A model generated the notes under the pieces. The model was not told the DNA's origin and ran no database searches. It saw nothing but the letters and a program-made list of their open reading frames with translations. A stretch of 64,000 nucleotides of DNA, taken from NCBI RefSeq assembly GCF_001895265.1, contig NZ_CP016796.1:868001-932000 (forward strand), read 5' to 3'. Position numbers and translations under genes: made by a program. This DNA comes from Francisella uliginis. Lineage in GTDB: Bacteria; Pseudomonadota; Gammaproteobacteria; Francisellales; Francisellaceae. Below, one piece after another: positions 36,090 to 44,779 of this stretch; position 1 is the first letter of the stretch; each line of letters begins with the position of its first letter.

Positions 36090-37280
36090 ATGTCGACTAT
36101 ACAGCAGACTTTAGAAATTATTAAAAGAGGGGCTGATGAAGTCCTTATCGAAGAAGAATTAATAAAAAAGCTAGAAAAAGATAAGCCGCTGGTTATTAAA
36201 TTTGGTTGTGATCCAACAGCTCCTGATATTCATTTGGGTCATACAGTTGTTATTAATAAATTAAAGCAGTTACAAGATTTGGGTCATGAAATCCATTTCT
36301 TAATAGGTGATTTTACAGCTCAAATAGGTGATCCAACTGGAAAAAATGCTACTAGACCTCCTTTGACAGCCCAAGAAGTTGCTACGAATGCTGAAACATA
36401 TACAAAGCAAGTTTTTAAAATTTTGGATAGAGAAAAAACAATTATCCGTCGTAATGGCGACTGGTTTGATAAGATGTCTGCAAGTGACATGATCAAACTA
36501 GCTTCAAAATCTACAGTAGCTAGGATGCTTGAAAGGGATGATTTCTCAAAAAGATATAAGGGTGGTCAATCAATCTCTATTCATGAATTTTTGTATCCTC
36601 TGGTACAAGGTTATGATTCTGTAGCTATGAATGCTGATATTGAGTTAGGTGGTACAGATCAGAAATTTAATCTACTAATGGGTAGAGAGCTACAAAAACA
36701 ACAAGGTCAAGAACCGCAAATCATCATTACTATGCCTCTTTTAGAAGGTCTAGATGGTGTTAAGAAGATGTCTAAATCTAGCCAAAACTATATTGGAATA
36801 GAAGAGGCTGCTAATGATATCTTTGGTAAAGTTATGTCTATATCTGATGATCTTATGTGGCGTTATTACGAGTTATTAAGCTTTAAATCTTTAGAGACTA
36901 TAGCAGAGTTAAAAGAGAAAGTTGAAAATGGAACTAATCCACGAGATATCAAGATAGAACTTGCAAAAGAGTTAATAGAAAGATTCCATTCTAAGGAAGA
37001 TGCTGAGAAAGCTCATCAAGATTTTATACAAAGATTTCAAAAAAATCAGATACCTGATGACATAAATGTTGTAGAATTAAGTCAAGAGTTACCTATTGCT
37101 AACTTGCTTAAAGAAGCTGGTTTAGTTTCAAGTACATCTGAGGCTAATCGCATGATTAAGCAGGGAGCTGTTAAAATAGATGGTGAAAAAGTTGCTGATA
37201 ATAAAGTTACTTTTGGTAAAGGTACAGATAATGTTTTCCAAGTAGGAAAACGTAAATTTGCAAAAATTATTATTAAATAA
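36090..37280 (+). CDS. tyrS: Tyrosyl-tRNA synthetase
   Basis: A 396-residue class I synthetase of the TyrZ-like bacterial type. The HIGH-like motif is [28 protein letters not shown] follows, and KMSKS is exact ([15 protein letters not shown]). A C-terminal S4 RNA-binding domain ([28 protein letters not shown]) is present. Start at ATG 36090. It is divergent from lplA with 115 bases between, and followed 13 bases later by a small membrane-protein gene. Confidence 0.96.
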   Translation: MSTIQQTLEIIKRGADEVLIEEELIKKLEKDKPLVIKFGCDPTAPDIHLGHTVVINKLKQLQDLGHEIHFLIGDFTAQIGDPTGKNATRPPLTAQEVATNAETYTKQVFKILDREKTIIRRNGDWFDKMSASDMIKLASKSTVARMLERDDFSKRYKGGQSISIHEFLYPLVQGYDSVAMNADIELGGTDQKFNLLMGRELQKQQGQEPQIIITMPLLEGLDGVKKMSKSSQNYIGIEEAANDIFGKVMSISDDLMWRYYELLSFKSLETIAELKEKVENGTNPRDIKIELAKELIERFHSKEDAEKAHQDFIQRFQKNQIPDDINVVELSQELPIANLLKEAGLVSSTSEANRMIKQGAVKIDGEKVADNKVTFGKGTDNVFQVGKRKFAKIIIK

Positions 37281-37293
37281 GGGGTTATTAGAA

Positions 37294-37458
37294 ATGGATA
37301 AGTTTTTATCAATATTTGTTGGAGTTTTAATTATTGTTACAATTATTACAATATTTATTCACTTATTTCCTATAGCATTAAAAGTATGCATTATTTCAGC
37401 AATTATTAGTGCAATAATTTATGTAGTATTAAAAATGATTGAGAAATTTAGCAATTAA
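37294..37458 (+). CDS. Small single/double-pass membrane protein
   Basis: A 54-residue ORF from the ATG at 37294, chosen because AAGGGG lies nine bases upstream; a longer in-frame ORF reaching back into tyrS has no ribosome site. It is nearly all hydrophobic (FLSIFVGVLIIVTIITIFIHLF, then CIISAIISAIIYVVL) with a short polar tail. It probably has two membrane helices. It follows tyrS by 13 bases and overlaps the convergent hslR stop by four. Unknown function. Confidence 0.5.
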   Translation: MDKFLSIFVGVLIIVTIITIFIHLFPIALKVCIISAIISAIIYVVLKMIEKFSN

Positions 37459-37823
37459 TCATTTCTTTTAAAACCAATTATTTGCCTACGCTGTTTTTTA
37501 GTTGGTTTTTCGTGACTTTGTAGACTTGCTGTTTTTCTTAGCAGAGCTTCTTTCTCTCTTTTCTCAATACTTTCAGGTGTTTCTGTATAGAGCTTTTGTG
37601 CCTCTGTTGCAGATTTTCTAACTTCATCCAGGGCTTCGACGACTATAGTTTTCTTTATGTGTGACTGTTGGACTTGATATATATCGCCAATACTGACCGC
37701 TTTACTAACTTTTGTTTTCTGGCCTTGAAAGTGTACTTTACCACCTTCGATAGCTTTTTTTGCTAAAGCTCTAGTCTTATAAAACCTAGCAGCCCATAGC
37801 CATTTGTCTAGTCTAACACTCAT
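37455..37823 (-). CDS. hslR: S4-domain ribosome-associated heat-shock protein (Hsp15)
   Basis: A 122-residue S4 RNA-binding protein that binds free 50S subunits carrying nascent chains. It has VRLDKWLWAARFYKTRALAKKAIEGGKVHFQG, the standard S4 start, then VSKAVSIGDIYQVQ and a basic C-terminal tail (KPTKKQRRQIIGFKRN). Length and tail match Hsp15. It converges on the small membrane gene, with stop codons overlapping by four bases. Confidence 0.9.
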   Translation of the reverse strand: MSVRLDKWLWAARFYKTRALAKKAIEGGKVHFQGQKTKVSKAVSIGDIYQVQQSHIKKTIVVEALDEVRKSATEAQKLYTETPESIEKREKEALLRKTASLQSHEKPTKKQRRQIIGFKRND

Positions 37824-37937
37824 ACTTGGATTATATTATTTTATATAATTTGATTATAGCTAATAACATCAAACATTTTAACTAGTTTTAAAGTCTGATA
37901 TTCTAAAAGGCAGTTTAATACTTAGAAAAATAATAAA

Positions 37938-38753
37938 ATGGACAAAATAATAAATTTACATAAGATGAATACATCTTTAGATAAAAAAAATAATGCTAGT
38001 TATCAATTAGAAGATATCTGCATGAATGATTATATTGGTAAAAATTTGAAAATTGAATTTTTAGATGAAATCAACTGTGTATCTTGTGGTACCAAGACAA
38101 AAAAAAGCTATTCTCAGGGGCATTGTTTTATGTGTATGAGAAGATTACCTGAATGTGATATCTGTATTGTTAAACCAGAGTTATGTCATTTTGCTGAAGG
38201 TACTTGTAGAGATTCTGAGTGGGGTGAAAAAAACTGTATGAAAACACATATAGTCTATTTAGCAAATACAGGAGATACTAAAGTAGGAATTACGAAACTA
38301 AAAAATGTACCGTCACGTTGGATAGATCAAGGAGCTAGTCAAGCTATTCCAATATTTGCAGTTGAGAGTAGGTTGATATCAGGCTTAGTAGAGGTTGCAA
38401 TAAAAGAACATATATCAGATAAGACTAATTGGCGTAAGATGCTTCAAGGTGATCCAGATAGTAGTGTTGATTTTGCTGCTCTAAGAGATGATCTGATCAA
38501 AAAATCTACTGATAATATAGAGAAAATAAAAGCTAAATATGGTGAGAATAGTGTTGAACCAGTAGAAGGAAGTATCCAAAATATAAGCTATCCCGTGCTT
38601 GAATATCCTGTGAAAATTAAATCATTTAATTTAGATAAAGATCCTATTATTGATGCTAGGCTTATGGGAATAAAAGGTCAATATCTAATATTTGATACTG
38701 GAGTGATAAATATACGTAAGTTTAGTGGTTATAAATGTAATATTTCAGGATAG
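37938..38753 (+). CDS. DUF2797 family protein
   Basis: A 271-residue member of DUF2797, function unknown. It has a Cys-rich N-terminal half (INCVSCGTKTKKSY, HCFMCMRRLPECDICI, CHFAEGTCRDSEWGEKNC) likely to bind zinc, and the family core HIVYLANTGDTKVGITKLKNVPSRWIDQGASQAI, recalling GIY-YIG-like nucleases. It lies three bases before the flavin monooxygenase-like gene, so the two are likely co-transcribed. Confidence 0.85.
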   Translation: MDKIINLHKMNTSLDKKNNASYQLEDICMNDYIGKNLKIEFLDEINCVSCGTKTKKSYSQGHCFMCMRRLPECDICIVKPELCHFAEGTCRDSEWGEKNCMKTHIVYLANTGDTKVGITKLKNVPSRWIDQGASQAIPIFAVESRLISGLVEVAIKEHISDKTNWRKMLQGDPDSSVDFAALRDDLIKKSTDNIEKIKAKYGENSVEPVEGSIQNISYPVLEYPVKIKSFNLDKDPIIDARLMGIKGQYLIFDTGVINIRKFSGYKCNISG

Positions 38754-38756
38754 CTT

Positions 38757-40040
38757 ATGAGGAGAGTTGCTATTATCGGAGCTGGAGCTAGTGGGCTAAT
38801 TAGTGCAAAAATTCTATTAGATAAAGGTTTTGATGTAACAGTTTTTGAAAAAACTAATAATGTTGCAGGAGTTTGGAACTATAGTGAACAAGAGGGTGCT
38901 TTATACAAAAGTCTTAGAACGAATTTACCTAAGGAGATAATGACTTTTGAGAATGCGCAAGTTTCTTATAAAACAGATAAATCTTTTATAAATTATGATG
39001 AAGTTAAAGCTTATTTAGAAGATAATGCAAAAGTTTGGCAAATAGATAAACTTGTTCAGCTAAATAGTGAGGTTATTAAATTAGAACCTATTGATAGTCT
39101 ATCAGATCAACCAGCATGGCAACTTACATATATAAAGGATCATGAGAGTTTTAAGGAAGAGTTTAATTTTGTTGTTGTGTGTAATGGACATTATAATATA
39201 CCTAAAACCTCTTTAGATACTGAAGGGGTTGACAGTGTAAAGAATTATATTACTCATAGTAAGAGCTATAGATCTCCAAATAATCATGGTAAGAGAGTAT
39301 TGTGTATTGGTTACTCATCATCTGGTATGGATATATCTCAAGAGTTATTAAACAGTGATCGAGAAGTTTATGTTTCTCTAAGAGAATTGGATAATCAAAA
39401 AGAACTACATAATTTGCAAAACTCTAAAAAAGGAATTAAATTTATCTCTGGTATACAAAAGTATGAGAAAACAGAACACGGCTGTTTAGCTATAACAGCA
39501 AACCAAAATAGTATAGAAATTGATGAGGTTATATTTTGTACTGGTTATAAGTATGATTTTCCTTTTTTATCTCAAAATATAGTTTCGACAAAGGGTAATA
39601 TTGTTGAACCATTGTATAATCAATTACTCCATGAGAAATATTTAAATCTTGCATTTGTAGGGCTTCCCTGGAAAACATTACCTTTTGTTTTATCTGAGTG
39701 CCAGGCAATATTTTTAGCTAATATTTGGCAGCAAAATAAAGCTGATTTATCTACAACTCTTACTGAAATGCAAGATAGTAAGGCTCATAGGGAGAGCTTT
39801 GATAGTTATTCAGTAAAATACTATCATATGCTCGGAGATGAGCAGTGGAAGTATAATCTTAATTTACTTGATATTGTAGGCCAGAAGACTCCCTTAAGAG
39901 AACAGAGGATAAAGCAGATAGAACAAGTATACAATGATGTTCATAATTTGAAATTAGAATATCCATTTAGCTTTCGAGAAGCTAACTATGAAATTGATTT
40001 TACAAAACAAAAGTATTATAGAATCAATAATCCTATATAG
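38757..40040 (+). CDS. Flavin-containing monooxygenase-like FAD/NAD(P) enzyme
   Basis: A 427-residue FMO-type flavoprotein. The FAD site is VAIIGAGASGLISAKIL, then VTVFEKTNNVAGVWNYSE and the group-B FMO-like FVVVCNGHYNIPKTS (FxxxxNGHYxxP). A second Rossmann site (RVLCIGYSSSGMDISQEL) follows, with EVIFCTGYKYDFPFL near residue 260. It likely oxygenates a soft nucleophile or an amine with NADPH. The canonical FMO fingerprint is partly conserved, so substrate and activity are uncertain. It converges on the FUSC gene with an eight-base overlap. Confidence 0.8.
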   Translation: MRRVAIIGAGASGLISAKILLDKGFDVTVFEKTNNVAGVWNYSEQEGALYKSLRTNLPKEIMTFENAQVSYKTDKSFINYDEVKAYLEDNAKVWQIDKLVQLNSEVIKLEPIDSLSDQPAWQLTYIKDHESFKEEFNFVVVCNGHYNIPKTSLDTEGVDSVKNYITHSKSYRSPNNHGKRVLCIGYSSSGMDISQELLNSDREVYVSLRELDNQKELHNLQNSKKGIKFISGIQKYEKTEHGCLAITANQNSIEIDEVIFCTGYKYDFPFLSQNIVSTKGNIVEPLYNQLLHEKYLNLAFVGLPWKTLPFVLSECQAIFLANIWQQNKADLSTTLTEMQDSKAHRESFDSYSVKYYHMLGDEQWKYNLNLLDIVGQKTPLREQRIKQIEQVYNDVHNLKLEYPFSFREANYEIDFTKQKYYRINNPI

Positions 40041-41709
40041 ATTTTGTTAGGCTTTTAAGAGCAAATTCAATATCTCTTTCTGAAGAGCTATTTTGTTGTC
40101 TATTTTTATATATACAAAGTATTTTTTTTACAATACGAGATTGATATTGTTCTTTTGATATTTGTTTAGATTGTAGCTCTTTTATATCTTTTACTATCGA
40201 ACTAACTGCTAGCTTCCGAGTAATTGAGTATGGTGAATGAGGGTATAATTTAAATGTTAGCCATAATATGACACAACCAAATATAGCGCTTAAACCTACA
40301 GTTAATGATTTAGAAATTTCAAAATTCATATGATTGCTTGGCTGCACAAGAGATATTACGCCTAAACAAAACCCTAGACTATATGCTTGGAATTTTTGAT
40401 GAGTCATTGTGATAATACCAAGGAATAATGTTCCAACTAAAACTAATATTAGTAACTCAAAATACCCTACAACTTTAGCTAGTAAATTTAGAGTAACAAA
40501 AATACTAATAGGAATAGATATAATTATACCTATAACAGATTTTTTTGTTAAATCTGCTGAATTTGGTGCAGGTACAAAGATTTGCGATAAAAGACAAGGG
40601 ATTACAAGCATCATTAGTAAACTTGAATTACCTTCGGTATTTATCCAAAATAAGGATAAAAATATTAATAGAAATATAGTTCTAGATATAGTAAAAAAAG
40701 TTACAAGTATATTATTATAGTTTTTAAAACTGTAATAGTGTTGATCATACGTTATAGGTGAGTTTTTTTTATTTATTTGTTGGTAACTATTGATTACTTT
40801 ATTAAATTTTATGATTACTTGATCTATTAAAAAATTGTTTGACTTAAAAGTAAACTCACTTTTCGTAGTATTAAGATCATCAAGATCATTTGAAATCCTT
40901 TTTAGCTTTCTTTTAAAGGATTGATCTAACTTATCTTTTACGGCTTGTTTTCTTAAAATATGAGCAGATTGGATTAATTCAACTATATTATTTGAAAATT
41001 TACGATAATCATTGCTATTAAGGTTTTCGTATTTACTTGCGCTTAGATCATTATCTAAAGTTATAAGGCTATTAAGAATATTTTCTACTTGCTTGTTATA
41101 TCTTTCATTATTATAGAAATCTTTTACAGAAAGAACTTGTTTAATATAATCTATTGTTAAATTAAAGGACTTGGTTGCATGATTTTTAAGTGTATCATTA
41201 ACCTTTACAGGAAAAATATAGTAGTTTACAAGGCATGAACATAAGCTACCTATGATTATTTCTGTAATTCTAGAGTATCCTATGTGAAAAATATATTGTT
41301 CTGTTGTCATTAATGGATTAGCAATAGAGTAAAAAACAACTATAGTACAAGTGATATTTGCTAAAGTTAAAGCATAAATAAAATTTGGGTGTGACATACT
41401 AACAGAAAAGTACATAGTGATAGCAATAAAGACACATAAAAACAATATTGCTAAGGCAGGATATGGTAAAAATAAATTGACTATTATAAAGCCTATAACA
41501 ACGCCTATAAGAGATACAAAGACTAAAAGTACAGCTTTCTCAACAATAAAACCAGTCTCAGGTCTAAGTTGTAGAAAAAGGGCGGTTATCATTGCCCACA
41601 TGGGTTTATCTAGGTCAAGACTCATTGATATACCAAGGGCTAGAGTTATAGCAATACAGCCTTTTAATGTATATATGAAGCTCTTAGTTGTGAAAATCTT
41701 TTCAGTCAT
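40033..41709 (-). CDS. FUSC family (AaeB-like) efflux protein
   Basis: A 558-residue FUSC-family inner-membrane transporter. It has an N-terminal six-helix block (ALGISMSLDLDKPMWAMITALFLQLRPETG) and a second block after a long cytosolic domain (residues 180-330). This is the AaeB layout for aromatic acid or toxic-metabolite efflux. It overlaps the HlyD-type gene by four bases, and a DUF1656 gene lies before that, completing an AaeXAB-like set. An IclR regulator is divergent upstream. The transported compound is unknown. Confidence 0.88.
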   Translation of the reverse strand: MTEKIFTTKSFIYTLKGCIAITLALGISMSLDLDKPMWAMITALFLQLRPETGFIVEKAVLLVFVSLIGVVIGFIIVNLFLPYPALAILFLCVFIAITMYFSVSMSHPNFIYALTLANITCTIVVFYSIANPLMTTEQYIFHIGYSRITEIIIGSLCSCLVNYYIFPVKVNDTLKNHATKSFNLTIDYIKQVLSVKDFYNNERYNKQVENILNSLITLDNDLSASKYENLNSNDYRKFSNNIVELIQSAHILRKQAVKDKLDQSFKRKLKRISNDLDDLNTTKSEFTFKSNNFLIDQVIIKFNKVINSYQQINKKNSPITYDQHYYSFKNYNNILVTFFTISRTIFLLIFLSLFWINTEGNSSLLMMLVIPCLLSQIFVPAPNSADLTKKSVIGIIISIPISIFVTLNLLAKVVGYFELLILVLVGTLFLGIITMTHQKFQAYSLGFCLGVISLVQPSNHMNFEISKSLTVGLSAIFGCVILWLTFKLYPHSPYSITRKLAVSSIVKDIKELQSKQISKEQYQSRIVKKILCIYKNRQQNSSSERDIEFALKSLTKSI

Positions 41710-42581
41710 TGTATTTTTACCGTAGCATTTATTCCTGAAACTAGATTTATATCTTTGGGAATTACCTCTAGAGATATATCTACGGGAATTCTTTTTGAGA
41801 GTCTTACCCAGTCGAAAGTTTGCTGTATTTTGGGTAATAGCTGACTATTTACATCTGTGTTATTATCGGCTATTGCTTTGCCTATACTAATTACATGACC
41901 ATACAAAGGTTCTCCGCCACTCATTAACTGAATTTCTGCCTGTTTACCTATTTTAATATTTGGAAGCTTAGTTTCTTCGAAGTATCCTGTAACATAAAAA
42001 GAGTTTTTCTTTACTATAGACATTACAGGTTTTGCAACTGTTACAAAATTACCTTGTCTTAAGCTTATGTTGTTTATCATGCCACTAATAGGTGCATAAA
42101 CTCTAGTTCTTCTTAGATTGATTTCTGCAGTTAGAAAATCTGCTTTTGCTTTTTCTACGGCTGCCTTTTTCAGCTTAACTGCCATCAAATAATCATCTAA
42201 TTCTTCTCTACTAATTGATCCAGATTTACCTAGTTTTTTCCTTCTATTATATTTTTGTTGAGCAAGTTTTAATTCTAGAGTAGCATGATCTACAATAGCT
42301 TCCTTCTCTTTAAAATCTGCAACATATCTTTCATCATCAATAGAGAATATTAAATCTCCTTTTTTGACTTTTTGAATATCTTTTACATATACTTTTGTTA
42401 CAAATCCCGATACATCAGGAGCTATAGTTATAATTTTTGCTCTGATCCTAGCATCTCTAGTCCATGGAGAGTAAAAATAATATTGCCATACTGAATATAA
42501 AGAGAATATAGCGAGAGCTATGATTATTGCACTAAGTAGTGATTTAATTTTTTTATTTGGCATGTGAGTTTTAACCTTCAA
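41706..42581 (-). CDS. HlyD-family secretion (AaeA-like) periplasmic adaptor
   Basis: A 291-residue membrane-fusion protein. One N-terminal transmembrane helix (residues 14-34, SLYSVWQYYFYSPWTRDARIR after it) is followed by a lipoyl/barrel-sandwich domain (APDVSGFVTKVYVKDIQKVKKGDLIFSIDDERY), a helical hairpin, and a beta-barrel domain with VYAPISGMINNISLRQGNFVTV. It links the FUSC pump to an outer-membrane channel. It overlaps the FUSC gene (four bases) and the DUF1656 gene (11 bases), so the three are translationally coupled. Confidence 0.9.
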   Translation of the reverse strand: MKVKTHMPNKKIKSLLSAIIIALAIFSLYSVWQYYFYSPWTRDARIRAKIITIAPDVSGFVTKVYVKDIQKVKKGDLIFSIDDERYVADFKEKEAIVDHATLELKLAQQKYNRRKKLGKSGSISREELDDYLMAVKLKKAAVEKAKADFLTAEINLRRTRVYAPISGMINNISLRQGNFVTVAKPVMSIVKKNSFYVTGYFEETKLPNIKIGKQAEIQLMSGGEPLYGHVISIGKAIADNNTDVNSQLLPKIQQTFDWVRLSKRIPVDISLEVIPKDINLVSGINATVKIQ

Positions 42582-42768
42582 GTAAAAATATTATTAGGCC
42601 TAAATAACATATAAATAGTAATAAATTTATCCAAGATAATTTTAAATTAGTATGAAAGTACAACGCTTTAGATATCGTTAGATTGCTTATAATTGTTAAA
42701 ATACAGGCTAAGCTTACAAATAGCACAAGAGGAGAAAACAGTAAGCCATTAATAGAAATTACGATCAT
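42571..42768 (-). CDS. DUF1656 (AaeX-like) small membrane protein
   Basis: A 65-residue protein with two hydrophobic helices, and the DUF1656 opening INGLLFSPLVLFVSLA. It is the usual small first partner of AaeA/AaeB efflux systems. It heads the minus-strand operon, with AAGGAGC upstream of the ATG, and is divergent from the IclR regulator gene 180 bases away. Confidence 0.85.
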   Translation of the reverse strand: MIVISINGLLFSPLVLFVSLACILTIISNLTISKALYFHTNLKLSWINLLLFICYLGLIIFLLEG

Positions 42769-42850
42769 ATTTAGCTCCTTATTAATCGAAAGAAGTTACA
42801 GTTAATTGATGAAATGCTTAAAGATCTTACTAATTAACTTTTAAAATAAA

Positions 42851-42877
42851 TGATACACCGTATTATATAGTGATACA
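42851..42877. promoter_or_regulatory. TGATACA direct repeats, possible IclR operator
   Basis: Two identical TGATACA heptamers sit 20 bases apart (42851-42857 and 42871-42877) in the gap between the divergent efflux operon and the IclR gene. The two-helical-turn spacing suits a dimeric regulator. No other repeat in this 179-base spacer stands out. Confidence 0.35.
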
Positions 42878-42947
42878 ATAATAATTTAGAAATTTTATAC
42901 CAAAAAAGCTATTATTAGAGGGTGAATATATTTTAAAGAAAATAGTT

Positions 42948-43682
42948 ATGAGTGAGAGTAAAAAAATTCAAGTAATAAGTAGAGCCATTAGTATTTTACA
43001 GAGTATTAGTAATCAACCTGGTGGGATGAGTCTAGGAGATATAGCAAAAGAAGTTGATTTGCCAAGATCTACTGTACAAAGAATTGTTGCGGCTTTAGAA
43101 GCTGAAAGCTTCACAAGAAGTGAAGGTGCTGGAAGGATTTTACTTGGATCTGGGATTTTTAAGTTAGCATCATCATCTTACGCGGATATTGTTTCTTTAA
43201 CACAAAACTCACTGAGAAAACTTAGTGAAAAAACTCGAGAAACAGTTGTTTTGACTCAGTCAAACAATACTGATTTAATTGTAATGCATCGATTTATTGC
43301 AAATAGAGAACTCCAAGTGATTCCAAGGATTGGTGTTCTAGATAAACCTATATATAACACGGCACCAGGAAGAGCTCTCTTGTCTTTATATAGTGACCAA
43401 GAAGTTATTGAAATCTTAGGTAAAGAAATATCTGAAAATAAAGAGCTATTTGGTAGACTAGCAAAAATAAGATCTAATGGCATAGAGTATGATCATAGTA
43501 AAACGATGGAGGGGATAGTTAGTATAGCTGCAGCTATAAATACCTTTTTAGGAAGTTTAGGTATTTCTGTTCTTGTCCCTCAACATCGTTTTGAACAAAA
43601 TAAAGATTTTTATATCAAAGAGTTATTAAAAGTCAAAAAGGTTATCCTATCTGATATTGGCATCAAAAACTCTAAACTATAA
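42948..43682 (+). CDS. IclR-family transcriptional regulator
   Basis: A 244-residue IclR regulator. It has an N-terminal winged helix (VISRAISILQSISNQPGGMSLGDIAKEVDLPRSTVQRIVAALE) and a C-terminal GAF-like effector domain (residues 75-244; RETVVLTQSNNTDLIVMHRF, NTAPGRALLSLYSD, SIAAAINTFLGSLGISVLVP). It may control the divergent AaeXAB-like efflux operon and, since the EpmB gene follows only 18 bases later, the biosynthetic genes downstream. The effector is unknown. Confidence 0.9.
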   Translation: MSESKKIQVISRAISILQSISNQPGGMSLGDIAKEVDLPRSTVQRIVAALEAESFTRSEGAGRILLGSGIFKLASSSYADIVSLTQNSLRKLSEKTRETVVLTQSNNTDLIVMHRFIANRELQVIPRIGVLDKPIYNTAPGRALLSLYSDQEVIEILGKEISENKELFGRLAKIRSNGIEYDHSKTMEGIVSIAAAINTFLGSLGISVLVPQHRFEQNKDFYIKELLKVKKVILSDIGIKNSKL

Positions 43683-43700
43683 ATTGATTAATTAGGTAAT

Positions 43701-44696
43701 GTGGTATATATGCTTACGAATGATTGGAAAAAAGCCATCAAAGAATCTTTTTATTCACCGCTGGAGTTACTAAAGTTTTTACAGATTGATGTTAGTGAAG
43801 CTAATATTTCATTAAGAGAAGCAAAAAAGTTTAAGATGATTGTTCCGCGATCTTTTGCCAGTAGAATGAAAAAAGGTGATATAAATGACCCTTTATTAAA
43901 GCAAGTTTTGCCAACACTAGATGAAGAAGCTATCGATCAAAGTTATACTAGTGATCCGCTTGAAGAGAAAAATTATAATAAAGTTCCTGGTTTATTACAT
44001 AAATATCATGGTAGAGTTTTATTAATTGCTCAGACAAGTTGTGCTGTGCATTGTAGATATTGCTTCCGTAAAGAATTTAATTATAAAGATAACATCCCAG
44101 GTAGGAAAGATTGGTTAGAAGCTTTTGAATATATAGAAAATGATAAGAGTATAGAAGAAGTTATTTTAAGTGGAGGAGACCCTTTATTAAATAATGATGA
44201 AATTATAGAATTTTTCTTAGAAAATATACAGAAAATACCACATATTAAAAGGCTTAGAATTCATTCAAGAATACCCGTAGTGTTACCAGAAAGGATCTCT
44301 GATAATTTATTAAAAATTCTATCACAGCATAGGTTAGATACAATATTGGTTATACATGTTAATCATCCAAATGAGATAGATAGCAATGTCACTAATATTT
44401 TAAGACAGATACATAAGTCTGGCATAATTATTCTAAATCAAAGTACTTTACTAAAAGGCATAAATGATGATCCTAATGTACTTCACCCACTCAGTACAAA
44501 GTTAATAGAATCTAAAGTAATTCCATACTATATACATACGCTAGATACTGTCTCGGGAACTAAGCATTATAATGTTGATAATGCTAAGGATATCATGAAA
44601 AAACTTTCAGAAATATCATCTGGTTTTATGGTTCCTGTATTGACTAAAGAGATTCCAGGCTATCCATCTAAAAAGTGGTTATCGTTTCATGAGTAG
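43701..44696 (+). CDS. epmB: EpmB / lysine-2,3-aminomutase family radical SAM enzyme
   Basis: A 331-residue radical SAM, PLP-dependent enzyme. The cluster motif is CAVHCRYCFRKEF (CxxxCxxC), with SGGDPLLN, RIHSRIPVVLPERIS, LNQSTLLKGIND and VIPYYIHTLDTVSGTKHY following. The N-terminal VPRSFASRMKKGDINDPLLKQVLP and the short length match EpmB, which makes (R)-beta-lysine for EF-P modification, rather than the longer clostridial KamA. GTG 43701 is used here; ATG 43710 is the alternative. It is 18 bases after the IclR gene and upstream of the exporter and NRPS genes, so a second role supplying beta-lysine to the NRPS is possible. Confidence 0.85.
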   Translation: MVYMLTNDWKKAIKESFYSPLELLKFLQIDVSEANISLREAKKFKMIVPRSFASRMKKGDINDPLLKQVLPTLDEEAIDQSYTSDPLEEKNYNKVPGLLHKYHGRVLLIAQTSCAVHCRYCFRKEFNYKDNIPGRKDWLEAFEYIENDKSIEEVILSGGDPLLNNDEIIEFFLENIQKIPHIKRLRIHSRIPVVLPERISDNLLKILSQHRLDTILVIHVNHPNEIDSNVTNILRQIHKSGIIILNQSTLLKGINDDPNVLHPLSTKLIESKVIPYYIHTLDTVSGTKHYNVDNAKDIMKKLSEISSGFMVPVLTKEIPGYPSKKWLSFHE

Positions 44697-44716
44697 AGCA
44701 TATATCTTAATTTTAT

Positions 44717-44744
44717 TTGATGTGGTTTCAAAAAAATTTATAAT
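44717..44744 (+). promoter_or_regulatory. Candidate sigma-70 promoter for the exporter-NRPS operon
   Basis: TTGATG (44717-44722) and TATAAT (44739-44744) are separated by 16 bases, 36 bases before the MFS start. The -10 is consensus and the -35 has four of six matches. AT-rich DNA gives chance matches, so this is tentative. Confidence 0.4.
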
Positions 44745-44779
44745 TAAAAGTATAAATATACTAAATCTAGAACTTATAA

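Noticed and set aside
43701-44696. Calling the radical SAM gene a classical catabolic lysine 2,3-aminomutase (KamA)
   Set aside because: It is only 331 residues, lacks the long C-terminal region, and its N-terminal segment matches EpmB.
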